64,000 nucleotides of DNA from Macrocystis pyrifera (taxonomy: Eukaryota > Sar > Phaeophyceae > Laminariales > Laminariaceae), in contig JASSKH010000003.1 of NCBI GenBank assembly GCA_031763025.1, positions 16,922,992 to 16,986,991 on the forward strand. The letters run 5' to 3'. The translations under genes were made by a program, and so were the position numbers. Below, piece by piece: positions 44,583 through 57,050 of the stretch; the first letter of the stretch is position 1, and every line of letters begins with the position of its first letter. The notes under the pieces are model-generated. The model searched no databases. It was not told the DNA's origin and worked only from the letters and a program-made list of their open reading frames with translations.

Positions 44583-47481
44583 GTGAGCCGATTGCCCGCG
44601 TGTGAATGTTCACAGCTCGAACATCGATCACTCTTCTTACGTATCGTAAGAGTCATTATTTTAGGAAGAACACACCCAAAAGAAATTACAGTAAGATAGT
44701 GAGCACAGCACCACCACCAGGTATTTTTCATGCGCGACCGACGGAATTGCTGGTGTTTCTCACACCGAAGGGCTGATTTCTGGCGGCATAATATATGGTC
44801 GTCAGGGGACATCCTGGGGTACATCCTCGGGTTTCTAGGGTAATAATGCTGTAGACACCAACAACACAAGAAACAAGCGTTTTGTGCGTACTATTAATAG
44901 GTGAGTTTCACAACAGCGGTTCGGTTCCGTTCATCGGCACTGCCGCGGAACATTTTAAAGCGGATTTCCGGGGCCTCGACCGAACCGTTGGATTTCGAGA
45001 TGACGAGTTCCGAACCGGAATGATATCTGTAGTATATTTATCAGGAATGCGCAATGCTGAAGAACCAAACCGCGGTGTGGTTCAGAACCGACCGCGAAAA
45101 GCACATAGAAAAACAAGCACCACAAACATTTTGTTTTTTATAAAATACCAAAAACCTTCGGTGTGTGGTATTAATAGAATACATGACATGTGCAGCACAC
45201 GAGGCAATGGTATCTTTCTATCGTGGGTTACGGTGCATCTCGCAGTAATCCCATGCTGCGGCGAGCTTGTGAGAACCCATCTTCAGTTTTCATCAAAAGT
45301 TCACGTCATTTTTTTTAGCCGTCTACGTACGTACAGGAAGAAGTGCTTGGTCCTCCTGCGGGTCAAGTACCCCCGAAAATGTTCAAGGCGCTGTAGTTAT
45401 TATTAAATAGTTATTCGGTTCTTTTGCCATTTATTTAATGTAGAACGGACGTTTTGCAATCGAACAATGCGTGGTGGGTATGATATGTACGAGCACGAAA
45501 AGACAGGCCATGGATGAACAGTCAGTTTTTCGTCCATTCCTCATCATGCAGAATGAAAGTAAGCGATTCACGCCCATCACAACGATGTATACGTGTGTGT
45601 AAGAAGAGCAGACTCTGCGAGAGGCCAGCATGCTAATAAACGACATTCATATGTACGTACGAATACCTTCTACACGTACTTCTGCAAAATGTTAATGGAG
45701 AAAAAACGATTTGTGTGTATACATCGAATTAATGCACACTGGCTTGGCGGTGTTATAGGCGTTTTCCTGCGATTAGTAATAATTATTGTTTCGCAAAGAA
45801 AAGCTTCGTATGATACGATACAAAGCACATGCGCTCATACTGAACGGACTCGATCAATGCTCGACACATCGATTACCAGCAGCAGCAGTAAAGCGCTGCC
45901 GCGCTATAAATGCTCAAGTGCTTCTATCAGTCGTCAATCAACCATGGTACGCGCCAGTAATTTGTAATGCAGTATTGACGGCTAATCATGTTTAGGCTGT
46001 ACGTATATATGCGCGCTCGAACGAAAGTCGACAAAACGGGGTGGAGAGTGGAGACAGCCGGCTGGAGATACCAAGCCACGACAACAATGACATCATCCGA
46101 ATCACCGTCAGCGAATGCAGCATAGAAAATAACATCTCAAGATGATCACCAAAGATCAAGTAAAAAAGATTATCAAAGATCATGTAAAGAAGATCGCACG
46201 ATCGTCAGCCGCGGCGGTGGCGACAAGTAAGTTCCGAAGAACAAACCAGAAACAACAGACAACAGTGCCAAAGACACGCGCGTTGAAAGATTGCGGACTC
46301 GCGGTAACAGCCAAATTTGATCACGGCCGTACTGCCATGCTTGCACTGGTGTACTCGTACAGTACTGCTATACCGTGTACTACTGCTCCTGCTGCTGCTG
46401 AAGAATGAATGCCCAGTAAATAAGTCGTCCTGATGTACTGCTGTTTTTCTTTTCTTCACCAATAAAATGCATAGTATCGTACAGGCCGCTGTCGTAATGA
46501 TCCGAGTCTTAAAGAGATCAGAGGGAGGGGGGTAAACAACGACAGACCCATGATCGCTTCGGTACCACGAATCGAATTGAGTGCCGGGCGGATTTCGTAC
46601 CGAGAGTTGTCCGCGACAAAAACTCCCGCACGATATTCACAACGGGGCTGCCCTGGTCAGACACGCCTACCTACACTACACTCCATCCGGTCGTAGAAGC
46701 CCCTCAACACTCTAAAACTATTTTCAGCAAAAAAACACACCGCGTACTAGCACAAGGTACAGAAAGGGGGATAACAGGAGCCCGCCGTTTCCAATTGGTA
46801 AACTTTTGTTTTTATTTTCCAATTTGGTAAACTTTTTTTTCTACCAAGACACGTGATCTACTCTTCTTCCGTCTGGCTTGGCCGCTTGCTTGCCCTTCGC
46901 ACGTTCCCCTCCCGTTCTCCGACCCGATCACTTCACCTTCCAGACCTTCCCCCCCGACGCACGAATAGGCAACATACTCTAGGGCATATAATGTACATGA
47001 GCCCTGCAAGCAGCCCATTCGGCGACGGCCAACAACTCGCTTGCGTCTTCTTTCCCACCATCCTACGCCTGATAAATCGAAACGCTCTCGAGCCACAACA
47101 GCGGCAACAACAGCTAAAACCCGACCTACGGGACTCAAAAACACGCTACGTTCGTACTCGATAACCCCCCCCCTTCCCCTTCGCCTCCTCCATTGCGGTG
47201 GAAAACCAACCCTACTCGTGGTAGTCATGGAAGGACCTCAAACCCCCCTAAGTCCATTGGTTCTCGGTTCATACTGCGAGCTCACACGATAGAAATCGAC
47301 ATGGTGTCGCCTGGAAAGCGATGAAGAACAATTCTGTTGCCGCACGTCTTGCCCGACGGGATGCAAGATCAGTGAGTGGAACGAAGCGGGGCAGGGAGCG
47401 AGCAACCGCATGGCAGACCTCGCGAGTGTGAGGATTAATGTGGAGGAAAAGGGGGTTTGCCAGAACACGTCGTTGTGTGTT

Positions 47482-50400
47482 TTAGTCGCTGTCCTCGTCG
47501 TCATCTTCGTCTTCCTCTTCGTCATCCTCGTCCTCCTCGGCAGCCTTCTTGGCGCTGTACGCCACCATTTCCTTTTTGTACCTATTCAGATGATACAACA
47601 AGCAGTACATAGAGGACATAAAATAAGAGTGCTGTGAGCCATCAACGTCAATTCAACAAGCGGGATGCACAGGACACAAAATTAGGGTGACTGTGAGACA
47701 TCGACGTCGCTGCACATCCCCGAAAGGCAAAACATATGCACCAGGTATCCGAATCAAGTTCCAAAACTTGCAAAATTGGGGTTGTGTTGAGCTAAACAGA
47801 TACCAACCCTGCCAGTGAATCTTGGAACGTCCTTGTATAGTTCTGCGTCACGACATGTTCCTACGCAACATGTACGCCACACTACAGCACAGCACTACTA
47901 TTACGGCGCGGTGGCAAACAGTGCCCATCCATCGACCGTGGTCGGAAAGCACACGTTGGCCTGCTTTTTGCAAGGTTTTTCGGGGCCCTCACATGGTCTC
48001 TTCCCCCCCCCCCTCCCACTTGTTATCTTCGCCCTTCTTGGTCCTGCTCCCTCCTACAGTACTAGTCAATAGTCGTAACTCAGATCGGTCTTCACATGCA
48101 TAGGAGTATTACCGGGGTCCATAGTTAATAGGACCAATGGTATACATAAAAACCTATATATTTACCTTTGTTTAATAACAATATTTTGTCCTATTTACTG
48201 TGGTCCCCCGTAATAGGCTCTTTCTTCTCCCTCCCCACTACCGCACGTGCCACGTGCACTGCATTTTCTCGCGAGGTGGGTTCAGCACTTTCTTCCCTCA
48301 TTGACCCGCGACCAATGGTACCTACCTACGCACCAGCAGGCGTTCTCGACAGTTGATGCCATATTTGAGAATGCAAATCTCCAGTCGGAGACTCGAAACC
48401 CTGACCTCAATTGTATTGACAAGAGTGTTCGAGGATAACCACTATAGACCACCCGCTTCAAACGAACAAGATAATCAGATGCGGTTTTAGTGTGTTGATC
48501 CTGTCTTGCTGTGGCCGCTTGGTGGAAACCCTCGACTATGGTGGATCAGGCCATGAGCTTGCGTGGCATCAGAGTGTCAATTAAATTAGTGGGAGCACAA
48601 AACTGGACACCTACGGTCAGACCGCGGTGGGTGTCCAAGGTTACGAGTACAACCGATGACAAGTAATTTACCTCTCCTTGTCCGCGTCGGCCTTCTTCTG
48701 GTGCGGCTTTTTTTGGGCGTCGTCCATCTTTCCCCATCGCAAACCCAACACCTTGCTGATCTCAGTGATCTTCATGTCCGGGTGCTCTTCCTTTACCTGT
48801 TCAATGCGTTGTTATTACATCTGTCAGACCGTCGTCCCATTCCATATCCAAGAATATCGATTCTTTTTTCCTGGTCATTGCAGACGTCCACATGGATGTT
48901 GCGATAGTGAGTGACTGTATTTCAAAAACTTTCTGTGGTACCGGCAAAGGATTCCAAGATCAACCCTTCATGCGTACCTGGTACGTGATAATACCTGTAT
49001 AAATACGTGCATCTCGTGGGTACGTAGACATCTCCTGCTGCGTCTCCTACCAGGGTACCAGGTATATAATAATATAATGATCATCTACGGCAGGACGACT
49101 CTTTCAACTTCTAAAAAGTGCTCTACAGCAGTACCGCGCATTATATATAGACAGGCTACTGCTGGACCTGGAAATATGATAATATGTTTGCGTATATACA
49201 TCCATACACCTAGGTAAACTGCGCTGGTGGACGGCGTACGTTGGCTGCCGGCAACTCGTACACAAAGTGTCTCTTTTGGGGCGCCATCCAAATAATAACC
49301 ACTATAGAATCACCACACAACATATAGCTGTGAGTTGGATAACTGAACGTCGCCAGCAATCGTACGTGTTTCGGTATTTAGCTGACGATTAATAGGTACT
49401 TCAAGTTAATGTGAAGTTGCGGCGGTGCCAACTATCCGACCACTTGGGTTTCCTTGTTTATGGAAACGTCCATTTATTGATATTAATAGTACGCGCTGCG
49501 AACTCCCCCTGAGACCACTCGCTCAGAGAGGTCTACTGCAACTGATGGTGCATTGAGACTTATCGCCATCGACCGTACTATGTAAATTGAACCAAAATGC
49601 AACATAGCGAATAAATTTGTACCTGGTACTCAACTACTGCTGTAAGAGTAAAGCCAATGAGTTGGCCATCTTCGCTAGCCAACTAATTCTACTACTGTAC
49701 TAATAACTAATGTACGTATCGATAGCCGGCAAGTTCAGCAAACTTACAGCCCTAACAATTATAAATAGATTGTTTGTACGGTGATACTGATCAACAGCAC
49801 TCGCTCGGAAATGTAAAACGATGAGGGGAGAGGTTCGGGTGCGTGGTCGGGAAAATGAACGCAAAATAAGTACGAGTACCATGTACAACATTTTTCGTGA
49901 AAGACATGCATGTAATCAAAATGTACTTTTTCAAGACTGCATCTCGTCGGCGCTGGACCAACCAGGATCCTTTGAAGCGATCGCTATTTTTTATATTTGA
50001 AATTTAGACTACTTTACGTAACTATTAATATATTAACAGCTCTTTCACGAATCTTCTACCGTATTCATTTACCCGACCACGCAACTGAACCTCTGTTATC
50101 TCCATGGTTTTACATGTACAATCGAAGCTATACGTACCTGGTACGGTATTATTATTAATAGGCAAATATTAGAAAGAGGGCTCGTATAAAAAAACAGGTA
50201 TACTAAAATACAACAGTAGTATAATATTATACCAGTATAATACCTGGTGTGTACGTCCGAGTGAAATATATCACGGCGAGGATTAGAGGCCACAGAGAGG
50301 TTGACAAGACCCAGTGGGCGAAAAAAGAAGAGAAAACATGCCGGAAGATCAGGTCGACCCACTTAACTATTAATATAGGCGTGGTTTAGGTTGTAGATTG

Positions 50401-53400
50401 CCTCCGCGACTCAAGTATTTATGATTAACAGAGCTGCAGCATACATAGCGGTAGCATGGTATGATAAACGTCACGAATGGGTAAAAAAATACCGGCACCG
50501 ACCGAAAAACAGGTACGAAAAGCGGTAGAGCCGTGGTGCCTGCACCAGCCAACGATACCAGCACCCGGCTCTACCCCCGAAGAACAGGTAGTCTTCGATC
50601 AGTACTGCAGGGTCCCTCCAAGTGTCGAAATGCACCATTCATAGCCAACAATATCGGCAATCAGCACTGCTCCGCACACTGGTTTATAATCCCAGTTGTG
50701 CCGAGCGATTTCACAGGCACTATAGCCGGCACTAGAGTAGAGCCTGGTATCAGTATAGGGCTACCCTATATATACCCCCATACGATATGATATTTCCATA
50801 GTACTTACCAGGTAGTCATGTTTTTTTTCGCCGGAACGTGCGATATGCATCATATCGTATTACATCGCTATACAACAGCACGATGTGACTAAAAGGTGAT
50901 ATGATATTTAGTATATGATATATACGTCCGCTATGAAGGGATATATCGGCCTATATAAGGTGGAGTAAGATGATATATCGGCCTATATGATGTGAAATAC
51001 GTGATATAGCTATCCGATATATGGTATAATATGACGATTTGCTGTCTTGGCGATATGTCTTGCATCTTTCAGGCGTACTTTTTGGGCGGAATATAGGTGC
51101 AGTATACCTGGTGCGTATGTACGAGTATGAGTACGAAGCGTGACGCACACACGAGGGGACGTATCAGGGGTCTGTGCCCGCTGCTGTCTTCCTGTCGTGC
51201 GGGTTTAATCCGCGATGAGCGAGTCGAACGCGCCATCGCCTTCGGCCACAAGCGAGCCACACAGCTACAGCAATCGCCTTCGACATCGTCAAGCGCCGCC
51301 ACACATCTACATGCAATATATCCTCGCGGAGAAGGGGTTACTGTATAATCTTTCATGCATTTAGTGTACCGGGTAGTACGTAGCGGGCACAGATCGCCAA
51401 GTACCGATCCAGTGCTTTACCATCACCATGTGGCACAGGCCCTAACCACGAGGAAGTACCGATTTGACACAGCGGTGATGTACATACGTAGATAGATACC
51501 TGGTAGGTGATAATAGCACACGAAAGCACGATATATGGGGCAGATATGAAGTGACATATCACAATACACGAAGTACATCATGTATAACATTATATATATA
51601 ATATTGAACAATATATAACATGGTATCATCATATACCCTGCATACATCACATCTCATGGCGATATATCGAAAAATGCCCGTGATATGGACACGACTAAGA
51701 AATATCAACTTTGACGACTTGGTCATGTTTTTTTGGGGGGTGCATCGTACAGATATCATATACCCCCCCGATTTTTAGGTGATACCAGGCTCTACTATAG
51801 AGGAACCACTACTGCCTGTGCCGCTGTATCTACTTATACGAGTGGTCTACAAGCACCTGGTGTTGATACTGCTGTTTGCTCGTGTGATACACTTGTAGCC
51901 CATTAATAACGCGTGATATCGTGGATTGGCTTCAGGGCATGTATTGATGATACTAAATATATACCTGGTATATATATAATAGCTGAAGAGCCTACGGGAC
52001 TGAGCATCCACAGACATCCCGTCGGTACATTACACTATTATTAATGATAACATAAACTGATAATGTCAATGATGATACCACTCGTCCCTAAATATAAGGA
52101 CTGCTGGTGTATCACTATTTAATCCAAACGGTTTTCATTAATCGGGACAGAGTGCAAAGGCCTAATCTAAGGCCGATTATGTACTGGTGTATGAAAGGGA
52201 ATAAAGACATTTTCAAATCAAATCATATAATCGTCGTCGCACTGCGGCTGTATGCACCTGTATGCACGAGAACCGAAATACTCGTACTGCTGTGCCACAG
52301 GCCACAGCAGCCTCGTCTGGCAACCAAAAATAAAAGCATACCAGGTAAGCAAAGCCATTGATTGATCGAGATAAGCCGAGCTCGATTACAGACCACTCCA
52401 GCTTCTCATACGAGCTCCGGGCGAAAGTATAGTCCCCGTTTCATGCTGCTGACATGGGAAGGAGTACATCAGATTTCAAAAGTGGACGACATTTTCGTCC
52501 AGATTGGTTGTACCCGGTGTACTTACATCAGACATACTGCTGTTCTACTGCTGTACCGATGTGCCAGAACTACTGCTGCAGTATTCACCAGAAGTCGTGA
52601 CGCGATATACGGGCAAGCGCCTCAAGGCATGTCGTTGGCTCTGGAGTCTGGGGCAGATTTTCCAGCTTAAACTAAATGCCGGTCACGATTCAAAATACTA
52701 AATACATAGTACAGCAGTAGTATAGCAGCAGGAGAGTCTATAAGACACGTTGAATGCTAGTCGGCAAGACCACGTCAATTCTGAATAATAATCGCTGCGG
52801 TATGATACATATCGCCATGAACATCACGTATCATGTTATCACACATATGTATCATGGGAATTACACGTAGGTGCCCTGCATCGAAAACAGGCTTGTGACA
52901 CCTGGCCGCTGCATGTGTGATTGTGTAATCGTATAAATTCGGTGGGTGTAATTCAATCACAGGGAACCTGTACAAACACCAAGAGAAAACAATCGAAAAT
53001 AATAAAGAAAAAAAACAACGCCTGAGAAAAAAAAAAACATAGACTTTGCAATGTGGTGGAGGAGAGAGGAGAAACGAAGGGATTTGATTTGATTTGATTT
53101 AGATTTTATAGTTTTTTTGCATTGTTTCTTTCTGCACACATCGCACACACCAACCAGTACAAAACTAAAAGACAGGAGGAAAAAGAGAGACCCACCTTGG
53201 GTCGCTCCTTCTGCGAAAACTGCATGAAGGCAGACATGGCGCCCTTCGGCTTGTTGGGGTCCTTCTTGGCCCGCTTCGCCCGCTTGGCCTTCACGGAAGC
53301 CTTGGCGGCGCTCTTCGAACTCTTGGATGACTGCTGTTGCGCCGTTTCGAAAGCCAAGGGTGGACCAACAGAAAGCAGAGAAAAAAAGACAAGAACAGTG

Positions 53401-54255
53401 AACGAACGGGTGCAGTGCGCGCGCGTGGTCACGGAGGCTAACTTACACGAGAGACAGATGGTGGTGCTTCGTGCTTTGCGGACGGAACTTCGGCGAAACA
53501 GAACACGAGGAATGACGCCATTCGGTCCGCGCTGGGCCACCGCCGCGAGATTGGGTTGAGCTGAGACACAAGCGACGATCCAGGGGGGGCTGAGGTCGGG
53601 GCGTTGGGGAGTAGTGGGGTTATTGAAGCGCGCGCACCCACATCGAAGGATCGCGCCGAAGGGTACTTGACTCGAGCCCTGGGCTTGTCTTACTTTTTTC
53701 AATTTCCTGGTACATGGTCGTGGTGTTTGGTGCAGGCAGAAAAACTACGAAAAATCGAAAAATCGAATTACATAACGGCTGGACTTACCTTTTTGCTCAC
53801 GGCAGGCTGGAGCACCCGAAGCCACAGAAACCATCCGCATAGTACACACGGGGGACAGGACGAGGCGAAGAGAGCGAGGGAGAGGGATTCATGAACGGAC
53901 ACCCGCGTTTTGGCGACGCAAAAAGTTGGCCGGAATGAAGCGTTTTAGCCTCGGGCTCGAGGCAGAAAAGAGCTCGAAAGGTGCCAAAGAGAGCAGGGAC
54001 AAGAGGGCCAACCTACGGATCCGCCGACAACGAGCACTCCCCGCCGGATCCACGCCAAGACGAAATAAGCCTGGCGAAGCTAGGGCAACGATGCGCGCGC
54101 GTCGCAAGCGGTAGTGTCGGCCATCTGCCCTAAACATTTGTCGCAACAAGTCGCTACAACTACCTAGCCTACCCTCCTCCCTTCGTACTCCGTGAGCTTC
54201 GTACTGCGTGGCGCGCACAATTTATGTAGCGAATTTATGCACCGACCTTCGCCAT
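47482..54255 (-). CDS. Single HMG-box protein with acidic tail (HMGB/NHP6 type)
   Basis: HMGB-type proteins bend DNA without sequence specificity and act in chromatin. Proposed exons: 54255-54247 (MAK), 53333-53196, 48796-48672, 47581-47482. The last three joins are in phase and give a complete HMG box: a basic start KRAKKDPNKPKGAMSAFM, then QFSQKERPKV|KEEHPDMKI, TEISKVLGLRWGKMDDAQKK and KERYKKEMVAYSAKKAA, followed by the acidic tail EEDEDDEEEDEDDDEDSD and a stop. Predicted size is 123 residues, usual for the single-box class. The nine-base first exon is the weak point: other donors nearby (53445, 53790) could define a different 5' end. Introns are 0.9, 4.4 and 1.1 kb; the middle one is AT-rich and full of TACCWGGTA and TACTGCTGT words. 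Confidence 0.87.
47582..48671 (-). other. Last intron of the HMG-box gene
   Basis: Donor GAGAG|GTAAAT (phase 2) and acceptor CTGAATAG. It carries a full-length TA-flanked MITE at 48109-48213. Confidence 0.85.
48109..48213. mobile_element. TA-flanked MITE, copy 4 (full length)
   Basis: 105 bp, with TTACCGGGGTCCATAGTTAA at the left and TTACTGTGGTCCCCCGTAA at the right, flanked by TA on both sides. It has no coding capacity. The TA duplication points to the Tc1/mariner superfamily for the mobilising transposase, by inference. Confidence 0.9.
48797..53195 (-). other. 4.4-kb intron of the HMG-box gene
   Basis: Phase 0, splitting the HMG box after RPK. It is the most AT-rich part of the window. 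It contains many TACCWGGTA words, TACTGCTGT words, TATTAATA stretches and, at about 50850-51070, repeats of GATATATCGGCCTATATGA. No RNA gene was recognised. Confidence 0.8.
50920..51000. repeat. GATATATCGGCCTATATRA short repeats
   Basis: Two close copies of GATATATCGGCCTATATRA (about 50940 and 50973) in a stretch rich in GATATGATATT. They are partly palindromic and AT-rich. Confidence 0.6.
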
Positions 54256-55633
54256 CGTGCTGTCGTTCCCGATGAAAAGGACTAGGAGTCTATCAGCACA
54301 GCGCGAGGGTCCAGCGCTGCGTGGTCGGGTGGTCTCTCGGGTGAGTGCAACGGCGGCGGTGTGGGAAGCAGTAAAAAGCAGCAGCCCCCCACACAAACGA
54401 AAAAGGAAAGCTACGTATAGCGTACACGGAAAGGGGAAAGGGGGGGTTTGGCATCAGCAAAATGTAACTGCCGTTTTTCATGAAGAAAAATGCTGATAGA
54501 CTGCCGACTACGACGACTTGTTGTATCTTCGTGCATATCGATCCGATACCAATGCTGTACACCAATACCGATATTCATACAATACGACGTTACACTAGGG
54601 CTGTTATTTCGTAACAGCTATTGATAGCAGCAGCGGCAGCAAACACGTACCAGGAACCAGGACCGTAAACCGGCGGCTGATGGTATATCTTCCTTTTCAT
54701 AACTGATACAGCGCTGTATACATACGCACAGGTTGGTACACAGCGGGTTGGTTAGTAAGTACCGGTACTCTGTACTAAGATACGCACAAAGCCGTCAGTG
54801 TATAATCCAAACAAACAGCAGTAAGTACTACCTGGTACAGCAGTACCAGGCACCTGGTACGGCTCAGAAGTGCAGTACGGTACGTACAACCACCTGGGGC
54901 TCGACAGCAGTTTGTCCGGCGATGGGGACAGGATGTATTGCAGTAGAGATGTGTAGGACTACTGCCATATACTTGGATGGGTAGTACTCTGTAGCCTCAC
55001 GAAAGTACAATGTAAACGATGTAATAATACGTACGTACATCATGGGCAAAACATAACACACGCGCGTGCCAGTGTGTGTACGTACAATAATAATAGTGAA
55101 AAGACGAAATTACCCCCCCTCCCCCCGACAACCCCCGCGATTCGGTGTATGGTAAGTGTACGGAGGTGTGTGATGTAACGCGTATACTGCTGTACTACAG
55201 TATAATAGTATAAGTATACCACGGTACAGCAGTTTAGTAGAACTATTATCGTAGTAGAATAGTGTTGTATAGTAGTAATATAGTAGTATTATTAGTAGCA
55301 GTAGTAGCAGTAGTGGTATTAAATACCAGGTAAAATTATTAATGTTAATGGTATGTACTCTATTAATAGTAGCAATGGTAGTTTTATTATATTAATAGTA
55401 GTATATAATACTGCTGAGGTACTATTAATAGTATAGTGTTGTAGTACAGTAGTACTTGTACTAGTATACTGCAGTTAAGAGTGCTAGTCTATGATAATAG
55501 TAGAGTGCTGGTGCTACTCTGTATAATAGCAATACAAGTATATTTGCATATATGTATGTAGTCGTATTAATAGCACGTACTACTGTTACATCCGAGGCCG
55601 CCAAAACGTGCTATAACAACAGCAGTATTAATA

Positions 55634-55673
55634 TTTCGGGGGTCCATAGTTAATTAACTATGGACCCCCGTAA
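55634..55673. mobile_element. MITE reduced to a perfect 34-bp palindrome
   Basis: CGGGGGTCCATAGTTAA is followed at once by its exact reverse complement (55637-55670), with the family's TAA and TA flank on the right. This is what remains if the inside of the MITE is lost and both terminal repeats stay. Confidence 0.85.
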
Positions 55674-56094
55674 TAGTAGCCTTCACCGAAAATGCCACAC
55701 TGCTGTTTTGATGCTACTGCTGCACTGTGAAGAAGGTGTTACCTGCTGAGCTATAGGGGCAAAAGATCGATCGATTACCCAGCCCAGGGTAATCCTTATA
55801 ACAGTATACTACTGCATTTCTGTAGTTTGTATTGTCATGTTGACCATCCGACAATGTGCAAACGCTTTGACTTCGATTTATCATACGCAAAAAGCCCCAG
55901 AAAGGAGAACGAACCGAACCGTGTGAAACCAAAGAAGGGATTTTATTGTGCAAAGTCTGCACTTAGCTTAGTCCTGTAGCGTCGATTATTAACTACTCCA
56001 CATGCCGACCTCTGTCTCCACCCTCCCTTGTCTTACTTCACTCTCGTCTTTGGTTAAAACTTGAAATTTAGGCCGCACCCAGGCTCCATCCCCA

Positions 56095-57050
56095 CGCCGT
56101 GGGTGTGTGGGTTTGCCATCCTTCCCCTTCCTGTTTTTTCTGGCCTCTTGGCTGTCCCTCATTGACAATACTATATGAGCGCACGCATGGCGATAGCTCA
56201 TACTCAATCTACATGTCCTTCGCTCCCTATACCCCCCTCCCTATATATAGGTTGGGTTGGCGTCGGTTGGCGACGACGCTGTAAAAACACGCCTCTCACT
56301 ACGTGAGCTAGACAGCCAGGGTACCGTATTTTTTTTCGTTTTGTTTTTTTTTGGCGATCACCACGGCTGGCGGTCGAGTTAGATCCTTTTTGTGCGGGGA
56401 GAACCTTTCCTCTGCACTAGGGGGATGATCGTATCACGTAGTGTCGTATCACGTAGTGTGTATATGGTAAGGCACCCACGAGGCAGTTACATAGTGAACA
56501 CATTGCTGTCTCTGGAAGTGGCCACACCAGAAATTAAATCAATTCATCAACGCTGTCATCCATATGCAAGAATATCCGCCCCAGAAGCGGTTCTTAGTAG
56601 GATGCAGCTCACCCTTCATGCGACTCGCCGGACACCTCACGGCGCTTCGCGCTTGGTGCAAGCAATGTCTGCCTGGTTGGTGAAAACCCGACGTGCTCCG
56701 TCCCGGCATTGTAGGAACGCGAGGGTCTATGGTCATATGACTACGGCCATGCATGATAATGAGTACACTCCCCCCCCCCCCCCCAGTCGATAACCTTTGA
56801 ACATATGATACCTCCGTTTCATGTGAAACATGACGCTAGCCACGCCGTGGGTGTGTGGGTTTGTCATCCTCCCCCTCCCTGTTTCGTCTGGCCTCTTGGT
56901 TATCTCCCACTGATAATCCTACATGAGCACACGCGTAGTATGGTGATATTTCATACTCAATCCCTATGGCCTTCGCTCATCCCTCCCCCCCCCCCCCCCC
57001 CCTCGATAACCTTTGATCATATACTACCTCTGTTTCATGCGAAACAATAC
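56095..57050 (+). repeat. 540-bp repeat copy 2 between 150-bp direct repeats
   Basis: Order: direct repeat (56095-56240, starting CGCCGTGGGTGTGTGGGTTT and ending C-rich), the 540-bp repeat (56241-56785), a 50-bp segment (TCGATAACCTTTGA...), a second direct repeat (56843-57002, ending in an 18-C run) and a second 50-bp segment. This suggests a tandemly duplicated unit with the 540-bp repeat inserted at the C-run of the first unit. Confidence 0.75.

Larger units (their letters stand above)
39131..47481. other. 8.3-kb convergent intergenic region without recognised gene
   Basis: The region lies between the 3' ends of the RBM26-like and HMG-box genes. It contains a (CTG)n run, a run of 30 C, a degenerate 1.1-kb repeat array and a 65-bp repeat copy. 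I examined the open frames at 41881-42345, 44882-45406 and 46142-46408; none shows a domain or splice partner. A small or fast-evolving gene cannot be excluded. Confidence 0.5.
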
